Positions 7,752-17,503 of a stretch of DNA of 64,000 nt are shown one piece after another (positions within the stretch are counted from its first letter, which is position 1; every line of letters starts with the position of its first letter). A model generated the notes under the pieces. That model saw only the letters and a list, made by a program, of their open reading frames with translations. It did not search any database and was not told where the DNA came from. This DNA comes from UBA1952 sp965246765. GTDB lineage: Bacteria; Bacteroidota; Bacteroidia; Chitinophagales; Chitinophagaceae. The position numbers were made by a program, and so were the translations under genes. The DNA lies in assembly GCA_965246765.1 (NCBI GenBank), contig CBDFFJ010000007.1:124001-188000 (forward strand), read 5' to 3'.

Positions 7752-9548
7752 ATGAAGAACATCAGGAATTTCTGCATCATTGCCCACATTGACCACGGGA
7801 AGAGTACGCTGGCGGACCGGCTGCTGGAGCATACGAATACGATTAGTAAGCGCGATATGCAGGCGCAGGTGCTGGATGATATGGATCTGGAGCGGGAGAA
7901 GGGGATTACGATTAAGAGCCACGCGATCCAGATTGATTTCCCGTACAAGGGGGTGCAGTACACGCTGAACCTGATTGATACGCCGGGCCACGTGGATTTC
8001 TCTTATGAGGTGAGCCGGGCGCTGGCGGCCTGCGAGGGCGCGCTGCTGCTGGTGGATGCGACGCAGGGCATTCAGGCGCAGACAATCAGCAACCTCTACC
8101 TGGCGATGGACAATGACCTGGAGATTATCCCGGTGATTAATAAGATAGACATGGACGGGGCGATGATACCGGAGGTGAAGGATCAGATTATTGACCTGAT
8201 TGGCTGCAAGGAGGAGGATATTATCCTGGCGAGCGGGAAGACGGGGATTGGGGTGGATGAGATACTGGATGCGATTATTAATAGGATTCCTGCTCCGCAG
8301 GGAAAGGAAGATGCGCCATTGCAGGCGCTCATCTTTGACTCGGTGTTTAATTCCTTTAGGGGGATTATCGTCTATTACCGCGTTACCAATGGGAAGATTA
8401 AGAAGGGCGAGAAGGTGAAGTTTATCAATACCGGCAAGGAGTACCACGCCGATGAGGTGGGCATCCTGAAGCTGACGATGACGCCGAAGGACGAGGTGAA
8501 GACGGGCGATGTGGGCTACATCATCACAGGCATCAAGAATGCGGGCGATGTGAAGGTGGGCGATACGATTACAAGCGCCGTGAACCCGACGCAGGAGATA
8601 ATAAAGGGCTTTCAGGATGTAAAGCCGATGGTGTTCGCGGGCATCTTCCCCGTGGAGACGGACGACTTTGAGGAGCTGCGGGATTGTATGGAGAAGCTGC
8701 AGCTGAATGATGCGTCATTGACGTTTGAGCCGGAGACGAGCCAGGCGCTGGGCTTTGGCTTCCGTTGCGGATTCCTGGGGATGCTGCACATGGAGATAAT
8801 CCAGGAGCGGCTGGAGCGGGAGTTTAATCAGACGGTAATCACGACGGTACCGAATGTAAGCTTCCACGCCTTTACGACGCGGGAGCCGGACAAGCTGCTC
8901 ATCGTGAATAATCCGAGCGAGATGCCGGAGCCGAGCAGGCTGGACAGGGTAGAGGAGCCGTTCATCCGGGCGCAGATTATTACGCTGCCGGACTACATCG
9001 GGAATATCATGAGCCTTTGTCTGGGCAAGCGCGGGATATTGATTAATCAGCATTACCTGACCACCACGCGGGTAGAACTGGTGTTTGAACTGCCGCTGGC
9101 AGAGATTGTGTTTGACTTCTACGACAAGCTGAAGAGCTGCACACGCGGCTACGCCTCCTTTGACTACCAGCCCTTAGACTACCGCGACAGCGACATCGCT
9201 AAGATGGACATCCTGCTGAACGGCGATAATGTGGATGCGCTGTCGGCGCTCATCCACCGCAGCCGCGCGCAGGACTTTGGCCGGAAGCTGTGCAGCAAGC
9301 TGAAGGAGCTACTGCCAAAGCAGCAATTCGTAATAGCCATTCAGGCGGCCATAGGCGCCAAGATTGTAGCGCGCGAAACGATTTCAGCCATGCGGAAGGA
9401 TGTAACAGCAAAGTGCTACGGCGGCGATATTTCGCGCAAGCGCAAGCTGCTGGAAAAGCAGAAGGCCGGTAAGAAGCGCATGCGTCAGATTGGGAATGTA
9501 GAGGTGCCGCAGGAGGCGTTTCTGGCTGTGCTGAAGCTGGATGAATAA
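7752..9548 (+). CDS. lepA: Elongation factor 4 (back-translocating GTPase LepA)
   Basis: A 598-residue protein, the usual family length. The start is the ATG at 7752, giving MKNIRNFCIIAHIDHGKSTL; an upstream in-frame ATG would add 33 unrelated residues. G1 (AHIDHGKST), switch II (DTPGHVDFSYEV) and G4 (NKID) are intact, followed by domain 2, the EF-G-like domains and the LepA-specific C-terminus (GDISRKRKLLEKQKAGKKRM). EF4 binds ribosomes and remodels stalled or mistranslocated complexes under ionic or temperature stress, and it also assists in 30S assembly. The gene stands alone, with the repeat-rich patch upstream and a terminator directly after the stop. Confidence 0.98.
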   Translation: MKNIRNFCIIAHIDHGKSTLADRLLEHTNTISKRDMQAQVLDDMDLEREKGITIKSHAIQIDFPYKGVQYTLNLIDTPGHVDFSYEVSRALAACEGALLLVDATQGIQAQTISNLYLAMDNDLEIIPVINKIDMDGAMIPEVKDQIIDLIGCKEEDIILASGKTGIGVDEILDAIINRIPAPQGKEDAPLQALIFDSVFNSFRGIIVYYRVTNGKIKKGEKVKFINTGKEYHADEVGILKLTMTPKDEVKTGDVGYIITGIKNAGDVKVGDTITSAVNPTQEIIKGFQDVKPMVFAGIFPVETDDFEELRDCMEKLQLNDASLTFEPETSQALGFGFRCGFLGMLHMEIIQERLEREFNQTVITTVPNVSFHAFTTREPDKLLIVNNPSEMPEPSRLDRVEEPFIRAQIITLPDYIGNIMSLCLGKRGILINQHYLTTTRVELVFELPLAEIVFDFYDKLKSCTRGYASFDYQPLDYRDSDIAKMDILLNGDNVDALSALIHRSRAQDFGRKLCSKLKELLPKQQFVIAIQAAIGAKIVARETISAMRKDVTAKCYGGDISRKRKLLEKQKAGKKRMRQIGNVEVPQEAFLAVLKLDE

Positions 9549-9550
9549 AG

Positions 9551-9583
9551 AAAAGGCCTCGCAAATGCGGGGCCTTTTCTTTG
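9551..9583. terminator. Terminator after lepA
   Basis: AAAAGGCCTCGCA / TGCGGGGCCTTTT, a 13-bp stem with one G-T mismatch and an AA loop, is followed by CTTT. The flanking A- and T-rich arms suit both lepA and the convergent small gene. Confidence 0.8.
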
Positions 9584-9595
9584 GAATGGTGTGCT

Positions 9596-9841
9596 CTAAG
9601 GCGTAGGCTTCTGCTCATCCACAACCTGCTGCGGAGCGTTCTTCTGATACATGCCTTCCTGATGGCTGCCGGTTTCGTCGCTGCCATGATGATGGCCCTG
9701 GCCGTGGGTGGCATTGCTGCCTTCGTTGCTGCCTTCGTTGGCGGCGTGGCTGCGCTGCCGGGCCTCGCTCCGGGTGACGTCTGTGCCTTTGTCGTTGATG
9801 CTGTCTTCGTCTAAACGGTCTCTTTCTTTTTGAGTGTCCAT
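9596..9841 (-). CDS. Small hydrophilic protein of unknown function
   Basis: An 81-residue, very hydrophilic frame with a Gln/Asn/His/Gly-rich middle, including a doubled EGSN and HGQGHHHG. It has no signal peptide, membrane segment or known domain and looks intrinsically disordered. It is flanked by convergent lepA and, upstream on the same strand, by another small gene of similar character. The layout (a terminator at its 3' end and intergenic spacing) favours a real gene, but coding evidence is modest. Confidence 0.5.
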   Translation of the reverse strand: MDTQKERDRLDEDSINDKGTDVTRSEARQRSHAANEGSNEGSNATHGQGHHHGSDETGSHQEGMYQKNAPQQVVDEQKPTP

Positions 9842-9900
9842 AATTAGCTGGTTATTTTATGCGTTAAGGATTGCCAGATCATCTTAAAGATTGTACCTGC

Positions 9901-9929
9901 AAAAAAAAGGATGCGCTTGTGGCGCATCC
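9901..9929 (-). terminator. Terminator of the 69-residue small gene
   Basis: On the minus strand GGATGCGC, a 5-nt loop and GCGCATCC are followed by eight T residues (A-tract 9901-9908 on plus). It is a textbook intrinsic terminator 22 bp past the small gene's stop, which supports that gene being transcribed. Confidence 0.85.
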
Positions 9930-9951
9930 GGCGATTAATGAGTTTGAAGCA

Positions 9952-10161
9952 CTATAGTCCCATGAGGCGTTTCCTTAGCCACCAGCGCTGGGCGGTGCGC
10001 TGCTCATCCCGCGAGTCGTCGGCTAAGCTGTCGGCGCTGCATTGTGCATTCTGCCGCGTTCCGGCATCGGCATTATTCAGCGTAGCGGTTTCGCGAAAGC
10101 CGGTGCTGTAGGTTTCGGTAAGCGCGTCTTGAGATGGCTCGCGTGTGAGTTGGTTTTCCAT
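9952..10161 (-). CDS. Small hydrophilic protein of unknown function
   Basis: A 69-residue frame from the ATG at 10159-10161 (MENQLTREPS); a longer frame exists upstream but runs into the promoter region of the divergent receptor gene. The protein is polar and rich in Asp, Ala, Thr and Gln, with a basic C-terminal end (WWLRKRLMGL). No domain was recognised. An intrinsic terminator follows directly, and the adjacent small gene on the same strand is similar in composition, so the two may be related. Confidence 0.5.
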   Translation of the reverse strand: MENQLTREPSQDALTETYSTGFRETATLNNADAGTRQNAQCSADSLADDSRDEQRTAQRWWLRKRLMGL

Positions 10162-10254
10162 ATTGTGTGTGTTTGATTGTGTATGATTTATATCACAAAA
10201 AGATTGTGCCTCCAACTGACCGCAAAGCGCCGGAAGCCGGGCGCTATTTCCGTC

Positions 10255-10262
10255 TATCTTTG
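10255..10262 (+). promoter_or_regulatory. -7 promoter box TATCTTTG for the TonB-dependent receptor
   Basis: An exact match to the Bacteroidota -7 consensus TAnnTTTG, 51 bp before the chosen start codon. A -33 TTTG was not found at the expected spacing. Confidence 0.45.
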
Positions 10263-10312
10263 TCCACCCTGTTATAAATAAGCCTTTGCTGCTGCAAACT
10301 TCCGCCTTTACA

Positions 10313-12616
10313 ATGCGCAAACTTTTCTCGCTTCTTTTTCTGCTGTCTGCCTGTCTCACCTCATTTGCCCAGACCGGTGTCATTAAGGGCTTCGTGTATG
10401 AGCGAGGCAGCGGTGAGCCAGTGATTTATACAAATGTATTTCTGCTTGGCACAAGTTACGGCGGCCAGACGGATGTGAACGGGTATTTTTCGCTTGCGGG
10501 CATACCGGCCGGCACTTATACGCTCGCCTCTACGCAGTTTGGCTATGATACGGCTACAGCGGCCGTAACGCTCGCAGCAGGGTCTATCGTGAACCATAAG
10601 CTTTTTCTGCGCCGCAGTGGCGTTACGCTTACGGACGTTACCGTATCCAGCCGAAAGCAGGAGCGCCGTACGCTGGTGAATGTGGGTACTACGACTGTAA
10701 CGCCTCGGGAAATGAAGTTGCTGCCTTCCTCAGGCGGCGAGCCAGACATCGCGCAATACCTGCAAGTGACGCCGGGTGTCGTATTTACCGGCGACCAGGG
10801 CGGGCAGCTCTACATCCGTGGCGGGGCGCCGAGCCAGACGGGCATCCTGCTGGACGGCGTGACAATCTATAATCCGTTTCACACCATTGGGCTTTATTCA
10901 GTTTTTGAGACAGACGCGATCCGAAGCGTCGATATTCAGAGCGCGGGCTTTGGCGCGCAATATGGCAACCGCACCTCTGCCATCCTGGACATTCACACCA
11001 AAGACGGGAACAAGAATCGGACGTCAGGCAAGCTTTCAGTATCGCCTATTATGGCGCGTGCCATGCTGGAAGGGCCCATTATGAAGGCAAAAGGCGATGA
11101 CGGCAATAGCATTACTTATCTGCTTAGCGTAAAGCACAGCTATCTGGATAAGACCTCCAAGTCGCTCTACGGGGGCTTTGGCGAGCCCTTTTCCAATGGG
11201 CTGCCCTATTCCTTCACCGACTTGTACGGTAAGGTTTCCATCAATGGCTCTAATGGCTCCAAGCTCAATCTGTTCGGATTCAATTTTGACGATAAGGCCC
11301 AGTTTCTGAAGCCGCACAGTGATGTTGCCACGGCCGACTTCCGCTGGAATGCTGCGGGCGGGGGCGCAACGTTTGTCGTTTCTCCTTCCGGCTCATCCGC
11401 CCTCATTGACGGCAAGTTTGCCTATTCCAAGTACCTGATTGACTATAGCGAAGCAGGCAGTGAAACGCCGAGAAGCAGTGGCATTTCCGGATTTGAAGGC
11501 GGCATTAACTTCACCAACTTCCTTTCTAACTACAGTCAGTTTAAATATGGCCTTGAGGTAAGCGGTTTTGCCACTACATTGAAATACAAGAATACGTTTG
11601 GCTTTGACCAATCGCTGGACCGCCAGAACACGCTTGCCTCGCTGTTCGTTTCTTTCCGCAAAAACATCAAGGAGAAGTTCATTATTGAGCCGGGCCTCCG
11701 TATTCAGTATTATGCTTCGCTGTCCAAGATCTCTCCGGAGCCTCGGATCGGCATGAAGTACAATATCACGCCGGATATCCGCCTGAAAGCTGCCGCCGGC
11801 CTGTATTCCCAGAACATCGTTTCCACCAAGAGTGACCGCGACATCGTAAACTTCTTTACAGGCTTTACCCTTTCGCCGGACCGTACGCTTAAGAACACAG
11901 AAAATGAGGATGTGGCTACTAACCTTCAGACCGCATATCATGTCCTCGGCGGCATTGAGGTTGACGTGCGGGACGTAGAGCTCAATCTGGAGCCCTGGTT
12001 TAAAAACTTTACTCAAAATATAGAGCTCAATCGCTACAAACAGTACTCGTCCGACGCCGACTTCCTTGTAGAAACCGGCAAGGCATACGGCGTTGACCTT
12101 TCGGCTAAGTACAGTAAGCGCCGACTGTATCTGTGGGCGGTGATGGGCTATCAGTACGTAGATCGCTACGATGGCCGGCAGACTTATGCGCCGCCGTTTG
12201 ACCGTCGGTTTAATGCCAACTTTCTTGGATCCTACACCGCAGGAAAGAAAAAGGATTTTGATTTCTCACTGCGTTATAACCTGGGCTCACCATTTCCTTT
12301 TACCCAGACACAGGGCTTTTACGAGAACCTCAATCTCGTGTCTGGCGGCATAGGCACCAACTACCTGCAGCAAAATGGACAGCTTGGGCTGCTTTATGCC
12401 AACGAGATTAATGGCGGAAGACTCTCCTACTACCATCGTGTAGATGTGTCTGCCAAGAAGCGCTTTGCGCTGTCGGCCAACTCAAATATTGAGACGACGC
12501 TGAGCATCACCAATATCTTTAGCCGCAACAATATTTTCTACGTCAACCGCATTGATAACACCCGTGTGTATCAGCTGCCAATTTTCCCTAGCCTGAACGT
12601 AACCTGGAATTTTTAG
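10313..12616 (+). CDS. TonB-dependent outer-membrane receptor
   Basis: A 767-residue protein from the ATG at 10313 (MRKLFSLLFLLSACLTSFAQ, signal peptide). Next comes a carboxypeptidase-regulatory-like domain (about residues 22-100; GVIKGFVYERGSGEPV, DVNGYFSLAGIPAGTY). Then comes a plug domain (about 110-230) with QLYIRGGAPSQTGILLDGV and the strand ending IRSVDIQSAGFGAQYGNRTS, and then a 22-strand-type barrel ending LNVTWNF with a terminal aromatic residue. It should import a bulky ligand using TonB energy. No SusD-like partner follows, so this is not a typical polysaccharide-utilisation SusCD pair; the ligand may be a siderophore, vitamin or peptide. An inverted repeat separates it from the next gene. 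Confidence 0.93.
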   Translation: MRKLFSLLFLLSACLTSFAQTGVIKGFVYERGSGEPVIYTNVFLLGTSYGGQTDVNGYFSLAGIPAGTYTLASTQFGYDTATAAVTLAAGSIVNHKLFLRRSGVTLTDVTVSSRKQERRTLVNVGTTTVTPREMKLLPSSGGEPDIAQYLQVTPGVVFTGDQGGQLYIRGGAPSQTGILLDGVTIYNPFHTIGLYSVFETDAIRSVDIQSAGFGAQYGNRTSAILDIHTKDGNKNRTSGKLSVSPIMARAMLEGPIMKAKGDDGNSITYLLSVKHSYLDKTSKSLYGGFGEPFSNGLPYSFTDLYGKVSINGSNGSKLNLFGFNFDDKAQFLKPHSDVATADFRWNAAGGGATFVVSPSGSSALIDGKFAYSKYLIDYSEAGSETPRSSGISGFEGGINFTNFLSNYSQFKYGLEVSGFATTLKYKNTFGFDQSLDRQNTLASLFVSFRKNIKEKFIIEPGLRIQYYASLSKISPEPRIGMKYNITPDIRLKAAAGLYSQNIVSTKSDRDIVNFFTGFTLSPDRTLKNTENEDVATNLQTAYHVLGGIEVDVRDVELNLEPWFKNFTQNIELNRYKQYSSDADFLVETGKAYGVDLSAKYSKRRLYLWAVMGYQYVDRYDGRQTYAPPFDRRFNANFLGSYTAGKKKDFDFSLRYNLGSPFPFTQTQGFYENLNLVSGGIGTNYLQQNGQLGLLYANEINGGRLSYYHRVDVSAKKRFALSANSNIETTLSITNIFSRNNIFYVNRIDNTRVYQLPIFPSLNVTWNF

Positions 12617-12630
12617 GAATTGTTTTTAGC

Positions 12631-12708
12631 CGTAGGGGCGTACCCTTGTGGTAGCCCCGTACCGGGCACACATAGCATAAGGGCATGCGCAATGCGGCCG
12701 CCCCTACG
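12631..12708. repeat. Intergenic inverted repeat (10-bp arms)
   Basis: CGTAGGGGCG at 12631-12640 pairs with CGCCCCTACG at 12699-12708 across a 58-nt GC-rich interior that can pair further. It fills nearly all of the gap between the receptor gene and the TPR gene. It resembles a dispersed intergenic repeat; no T-tract marks it as a simple terminator. Confidence 0.55.
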
Positions 12709-12719
12709 AATCTCCGATT

Positions 12720-15700
12720 ATGCATCTGAAGCGGTATCTGATTTCCTGCATTGCCATCGCCGCGCTTAATCAGACGGCAGCTTCTGCGCAGGAGCTTGCC
12801 CGCTTCCGGCAACCGAATGAAGCCATCTTCCGTGCGAAAGACGCTGCCGCCGGTCAGCTTTATGATATCGCCTCGCTTGCCGCCCGCGAATCGCTGGCAA
12901 AATCCATATCGGGCATTCAGCCCCCATGGGCATCTGAACAGGAAACTGCCGGATATATTATCGCCGTCAGTGGCCTGAAGCGCGATGAGCCCGGCGCGCC
13001 GGATTCTGCCCTTGCCCTGCTCCGTGCTACCGTGGCCGCACCCGTCCGCGACCGGCTGTCGCTCGCCGTTGCCCGCTATTACTTCCTGCACAGTCAGCTT
13101 GCTGCCGCCATTCCTTACTATGAGCATGCCGGCATCGCTAACCTGACTAATGCGGAGATTGCTGATACAAAATTTGAGCGCGCGTACTGCTATTTCAACA
13201 ACCGGCAGTTTGCGCAGGCAGATACGCTGTTCAGGACTATGAAGGAAGTGCTCGGCAGGTATTACAGCCCCGGCAATTATTACTATGGCCTGCTGGCCTA
13301 CAACAAAGGGGAGTACAATGAGGCGCTTAAAAGCTTTGACCGCATTAATAATGAGCCTATCTACCGGCCGGTGGTTCCCTACTACATGGCGGAGATTTAC
13401 TACTTCATGGGCGACCGCGCGAAGGCCCTTACAGAGGCGCTCAGGCTTATCAAGCGCCCGGAAAAGCTCTATTACGACAATGAGCTGCACCTGCTGGCCG
13501 CACAGTGTTTGTTTGAAGACGGACGCTACGGTGATGCACTTCCTTACTTTGAGCATTACTATGAGCACACGGATAAAATCCGCAAGGAGGAGCTTTATGA
13601 AATGGGGTATGCATACTACCGCGTTAATGAATGGAAGAGCGCGGTAGAAAAATTTAAGCCGCTCAGCGCCGCGCAGGATTCTCTGGGGCAAACTGCCATG
13701 TATCTGCTCGGCGATTGCTACCTGAAGACGGGCGACAAAGAAAGCGCCCGCAATGCGTTCGGCATTTGCGCAGCTATGCCTTTTAACGCCGCCCAACAAC
13801 AAGCTGCGCTTTTGCTGCATGCAAAACTCTCTTACGAGTTAGGCTACGCCGATGATGCGATGCGGAGTGTGCGCCGCCTGCTGAAAGATTTTGCCGGCAG
13901 TCCGCATTCCGGCGCCGCGCAGGTGTTACAGTCGCAACTGTATCTGGAGACCAGCAATTACAAAGATGCATACGAATCGATCACCGCTGCCAGGTCAACT
14001 GACGGCGATGACTACGGTCGCATCCGCCAGCGCGCTGCATATGGGTATGCTTTACAAGACATGCAAGGCGGAAGATTATCGGAGGCGGCATCACTGCTGA
14101 CCGAGTCCCTGAATTATCCGGTCGCCGGGGACTATATTGCCGCCGCGCAATTCTGGAAAGGCGAGATCTTGTATCGCCTGCACCAGCCTGACAGCGCCGC
14201 ATATTTTGCACAGCGCTTTCTGGCTAACGTCAGCGGACAGGCGGGAGCGGCAAAGCTCAGTGCTGCCGCCACTCCCGCCCATGCCTCATTAACGCTCGGG
14301 TATGCGGCGATGGAGCTCAAGGATTTTCCGCGCGCGCAAAACGCTTTTTCACAGGCAAAAACCGCGGGTGGCGGCGGTCCGGCAGCAGCTAATGCAAGCC
14401 TGCGTGAAGCTGACGCTTTATTCATGCAAAAGGATTTTGCGCGTGCAGCGCCGCTTTACGCAGCAGCGGCAACCGGCAATGGACAGGACGCCGACTATGC
14501 CCGTCTTCAATCCGCCATCATAGCCGGCCTGCGCGGTGACGACGCCGAGAAGAGCCGGCTCCTGCAAATGATTATTGCGGCAGTACCGCCTTCTCCATAT
14601 GCCGCCGAGGCACGCTATGAGCTCGGAGTCGCGCAGATTGCAGGCGCGAAGTACGAGCAGGCAATCGCTACCCTGCAGCAGCTGATTACAGCAAATGCCG
14701 GTTCCGGGTTTGGCGCGAAAGCTGAATTGAAAACCGGCACCGCTTATCAACAGCTTGATCAGGATGATAAAGCGCTCGACGCCTACAAACGTCTCCTGCG
14801 CGATTACCCTTCAGCGCCGGAACGAACGGATGCCTTGTCGGCCATTAAGAGCATCTATATAGAGCGCAATCAGCCGGATGCCTACACAGCCCTGCTCAAG
14901 GAGCGCAACCTGCCGGCAGCCAGCGATGAAGAGATGGATGCCGCTTACTACAATGCAGCAGAAGCGCAATATGCGGCCGGCAAATGGGCGGATGCGTCTG
15001 CCGGGTTCCGCCGCTATCTTCAGCTTTATCCGGGCGGGAGCAAGGCGGGCAGGGCACGGTACTATCTTGCCAATACACTGTATAGCGCAAAAGCTTACGC
15101 AGCAGCGCGGGCAGCATACGATACCGTGCTTGCAGGCGACTGGGCCTCGTACTCTGAGGAAAGTGCGACGCGTGCCGCTCTGCTTGCGGCTGCAGACACG
15201 GCCTGGACAGAAGCCGCGCGATATTATTCCATCCTGGCGCAGCATGCCGGCTCCACGGTAGTGCGCGTGCGCGCATATACAGGACTGATGCAGATGGCCT
15301 CCCGGATAAACAGCACAGCGGAAGCCGCCCGCTATGCCGACACGCTGCTGGCATTACCCGATGTTTCGCCCGCCATCCACGATGAAGCTGTTATGAACAC
15401 AATCCGACTCAACAATGGTAGTGGCGGCAGCGCCAGGCTGGATTCCCTGCTTACCCCGCTCACGCAAAGTGAGAATGGCGCTGTTGCGGCGGAAGCACGC
15501 TACCGGCTTGCGTCTAATCTATTCGGAGCGGGCAAGCTGAAGGAGGCGGAAACGCTTGCGGGAGCTAATATTAAAAAAAGTGCCGGCTACGAATATTGGG
15601 TGGTAAAAACCTACATCCTGCTTGCTGATATCCTTTTGGCCAAGAAGGATTTTTTCAACGCGCGCGCTACCCTGCAAAGCGTGGTTCAAAACAGCCGTAT

Positions 15701-15779
15701 TCCGGACCTGAAGGCAGATGCAGAGCGTCGTCTGGAGGGCCTGAAGGGAAAAGAAGGCTCTAAACTTTCTAACGAGTAG
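12720..15779 (+). CDS. Large periplasmic TPR-repeat protein
   Basis: A 1019-residue protein with a signal peptide (cut after AASAQ, about residue 24) and then tetratricopeptide-like helical repeats across almost its whole length. Examples are YFNNRQFAQADTLFRTMKE, YYGLLAYNKGEYNEALKSF, YAAGKWADASAGFRRYLQ and YLANTLYSAKAYAAARAAY. The spacing of A/G-Y-x-x-A positions about every 34 residues is clear. Such proteins act as scaffolds for envelope complexes. It ends 3 bp before the outer-membrane barrel gene, and the HU/SPOR gene follows, so the three probably form one transcript. The same neighbourhood beside cell-wall genes suggests an envelope or division role, but no specific function can be named. 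Confidence 0.85.
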   Translation: MHLKRYLISCIAIAALNQTAASAQELARFRQPNEAIFRAKDAAAGQLYDIASLAARESLAKSISGIQPPWASEQETAGYIIAVSGLKRDEPGAPDSALALLRATVAAPVRDRLSLAVARYYFLHSQLAAAIPYYEHAGIANLTNAEIADTKFERAYCYFNNRQFAQADTLFRTMKEVLGRYYSPGNYYYGLLAYNKGEYNEALKSFDRINNEPIYRPVVPYYMAEIYYFMGDRAKALTEALRLIKRPEKLYYDNELHLLAAQCLFEDGRYGDALPYFEHYYEHTDKIRKEELYEMGYAYYRVNEWKSAVEKFKPLSAAQDSLGQTAMYLLGDCYLKTGDKESARNAFGICAAMPFNAAQQQAALLLHAKLSYELGYADDAMRSVRRLLKDFAGSPHSGAAQVLQSQLYLETSNYKDAYESITAARSTDGDDYGRIRQRAAYGYALQDMQGGRLSEAASLLTESLNYPVAGDYIAAAQFWKGEILYRLHQPDSAAYFAQRFLANVSGQAGAAKLSAAATPAHASLTLGYAAMELKDFPRAQNAFSQAKTAGGGGPAAANASLREADALFMQKDFARAAPLYAAAATGNGQDADYARLQSAIIAGLRGDDAEKSRLLQMIIAAVPPSPYAAEARYELGVAQIAGAKYEQAIATLQQLITANAGSGFGAKAELKTGTAYQQLDQDDKALDAYKRLLRDYPSAPERTDALSAIKSIYIERNQPDAYTALLKERNLPAASDEEMDAAYYNAAEAQYAAGKWADASAGFRRYLQLYPGGSKAGRARYYLANTLYSAKAYAAARAAYDTVLAGDWASYSEESATRAALLAAADTAWTEAARYYSILAQHAGSTVVRVRAYTGLMQMASRINSTAEAARYADTLLALPDVSPAIHDEAVMNTIRLNNGSGGSARLDSLLTPLTQSENGAVAAEARYRLASNLFGAGKLKEAETLAGANIKKSAGYEYWVVKTYILLADILLAKKDFFNARATLQSVVQNSRIPDLKADAERRLEGLKGKEGSKLSNE

Positions 15780-15782
15780 CGA

Positions 15783-17462
15783 ATGGCAAAGTGTGTAACC
15801 GGCATTTTCATGTTGCTTTGCGCCGCTGGCGCTTATCCGGCTTTTGCGCAGCGTCGCACGCCTTCAGCGCAGCCTCCGCAGGCGCCCGTTCGCAGCACGC
15901 GTAACGATACGACTATCAAGGGCACTACGCTGGAGGTGTATCAGGTTTACCAGCCGGAACTGAAGCCGATGGTGAAGCCAGAGCTCTCGCCCACTTTGCC
16001 GCTGGTTGCAAAGGAACCTGCGCCGCAACAGTATGAGGTGCCGCAGCAGACACTCAAATACGCTTACCGCTCCCTGCCCTTGCGCCCGCTGGCGCTTGGC
16101 CGCGACAGTGTAGCGCTTCCGCCGCAGAGCTATGCCCTGCTCGCCGGCGGAAATCTTTCTACCATGCTTGCGGAGGCCGGGCTCGGGGGTCTGCACGGGC
16201 GCAATTGGCACGCAGCTACCCAGGCACGCTACATCACGCAGGATGGCCAGCTTGAGCACCAGTTGTTTCGCAGTTTCGGGCTTAAGGGCGCCGGTGAATA
16301 TCAAACGTCTTCGCGCATTCTGAATGCTGGCCTTAGCGTTGAGCGCAGCGTATTTGGCCGTTACGGCTACGACCATGACGCGCTCCACTATACCCGGGAT
16401 GAAGTGCGGATGGCTTACAGCGCCGCAACGCTTACCGTTGGTGCGCAAAACCTCAGGCCAGGCCCATGGGGCATCACTTACCATCCACAGGTATCAATTG
16501 GAGCGTTTGATGCCCGGCAGGGCCATGAAATAACCGCAGGCGTCTATCTGCCTGCTACTAAATACCTGGATTCGTCGCTGAGCCTGCAGCTGGCTGTCAA
16601 TGGACAATTTGCATGGACAGCCGTCGGGAATGTACAGGGCACAAATCACATTTTTCAGATCGCCCCCGCTCTGAATTATCTGCGGAACGGATTTTCCGCG
16701 CATCTGGGTATTTCGCCAACAATCGGCGAAGGCGATGCCCTGCAGTTTCTCCCCGATATACACGTTGCCTATGGTGGGCCCAACAGCAACCTATCCCTTT
16801 CCGCAGGCTGGGTTGCCACCCGGATTCAAAACACATTGCAACAGCTGACGAAGGTCAATCCGTATGTAATGCCCGGCATCTACGACCGTGTCCAGTCGCA
16901 ACGGCAGGAGGTGTTTGGCGGTTTGGGCCTGGCGCTGGGCCGGCACATGAGCATCTGGGGCAGAGCCGCATGGCAGCATCACGATATTCTTCCGCTTTTC
17001 GTTACACAGCCGGGTAGCGACGGAAAAGAATTCTCCATTCTATACGAGCAGAATGTCCGGGCCATCGTATGGGGCGGCGGCATCCGGTACGCAGTTGGCG
17101 AAGATTTCTCCATCGGGGCGGAAGGGAACTGGTACAACTTCTACCATCAGGAACTATACCGGAAATGTTATGGCGAGCCTGCGGTGCGGCTGAAAGGCGA
17201 CGCATCATGGCATATTACCGATGGCCTGCTGCTGACTACTTACCTTGAAGTGTTGGATAAGATATGGGGCCGCAATGCCGCGGGGCAGGATGTGGAGCAG
17301 CGCGGCGTATTTGACTTTGGCGCCGGCGGCGAATACACATTTGCATCCCGTTTTTCAATTCTGCTGCGCGCCGACAACCTGCTGGGCCGCAAGAATGAGC
17401 GCTGGCTGGGCTATCCTTCTTTTGGCTTTAATATTTACGGGGGACTAAGATTCCGGTTTTAA
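15783..17462 (+). CDS. Outer-membrane beta-barrel protein (receptor-like barrel, no plug)
   Basis: A 559-residue protein with a signal peptide (cut after YPAFAQ, about residue 22) and a Pro-rich linker to about residue 100. The rest is built of alternating amphipathic strands typical of a TonB-dependent-receptor-like barrel (for example ATQARYITQDGQLEHQL, GAGGEYTFASRFSILLRA, final GGLRFRF). No plug or CarboxypepD_reg domain is present, so transport in the TonB manner is doubtful; an OM anchor for the TPR partner is an alternative. The start lies 3 bp after the TPR gene stop, indicating translational coupling, and the HU/SPOR gene follows 41 bp downstream. Confidence 0.75.
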   Translation: MAKCVTGIFMLLCAAGAYPAFAQRRTPSAQPPQAPVRSTRNDTTIKGTTLEVYQVYQPELKPMVKPELSPTLPLVAKEPAPQQYEVPQQTLKYAYRSLPLRPLALGRDSVALPPQSYALLAGGNLSTMLAEAGLGGLHGRNWHAATQARYITQDGQLEHQLFRSFGLKGAGEYQTSSRILNAGLSVERSVFGRYGYDHDALHYTRDEVRMAYSAATLTVGAQNLRPGPWGITYHPQVSIGAFDARQGHEITAGVYLPATKYLDSSLSLQLAVNGQFAWTAVGNVQGTNHIFQIAPALNYLRNGFSAHLGISPTIGEGDALQFLPDIHVAYGGPNSNLSLSAGWVATRIQNTLQQLTKVNPYVMPGIYDRVQSQRQEVFGGLGLALGRHMSIWGRAAWQHHDILPLFVTQPGSDGKEFSILYEQNVRAIVWGGGIRYAVGEDFSIGAEGNWYNFYHQELYRKCYGEPAVRLKGDASWHITDGLLLTTYLEVLDKIWGRNAAGQDVEQRGVFDFGAGGEYTFASRFSILLRADNLLGRKNERWLGYPSFGFNIYGGLRFRF

Positions 17463-17503
17463 GCGCCCTAAGCTTCCGTAATTTGCACCCCAACTGTACC
17501 CGC

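Noticed and set aside
10313..12616. SusC of a polysaccharide-utilisation locus
   Set aside because: No SusD-like lipoprotein or glycoside hydrolase follows, and the protein is shorter than typical SusC.
12588..13820. 410-residue minus-strand ORF
   Set aside because: Antisense to the TPR gene, spans its start and the intergenic repeat, and shows no domain.
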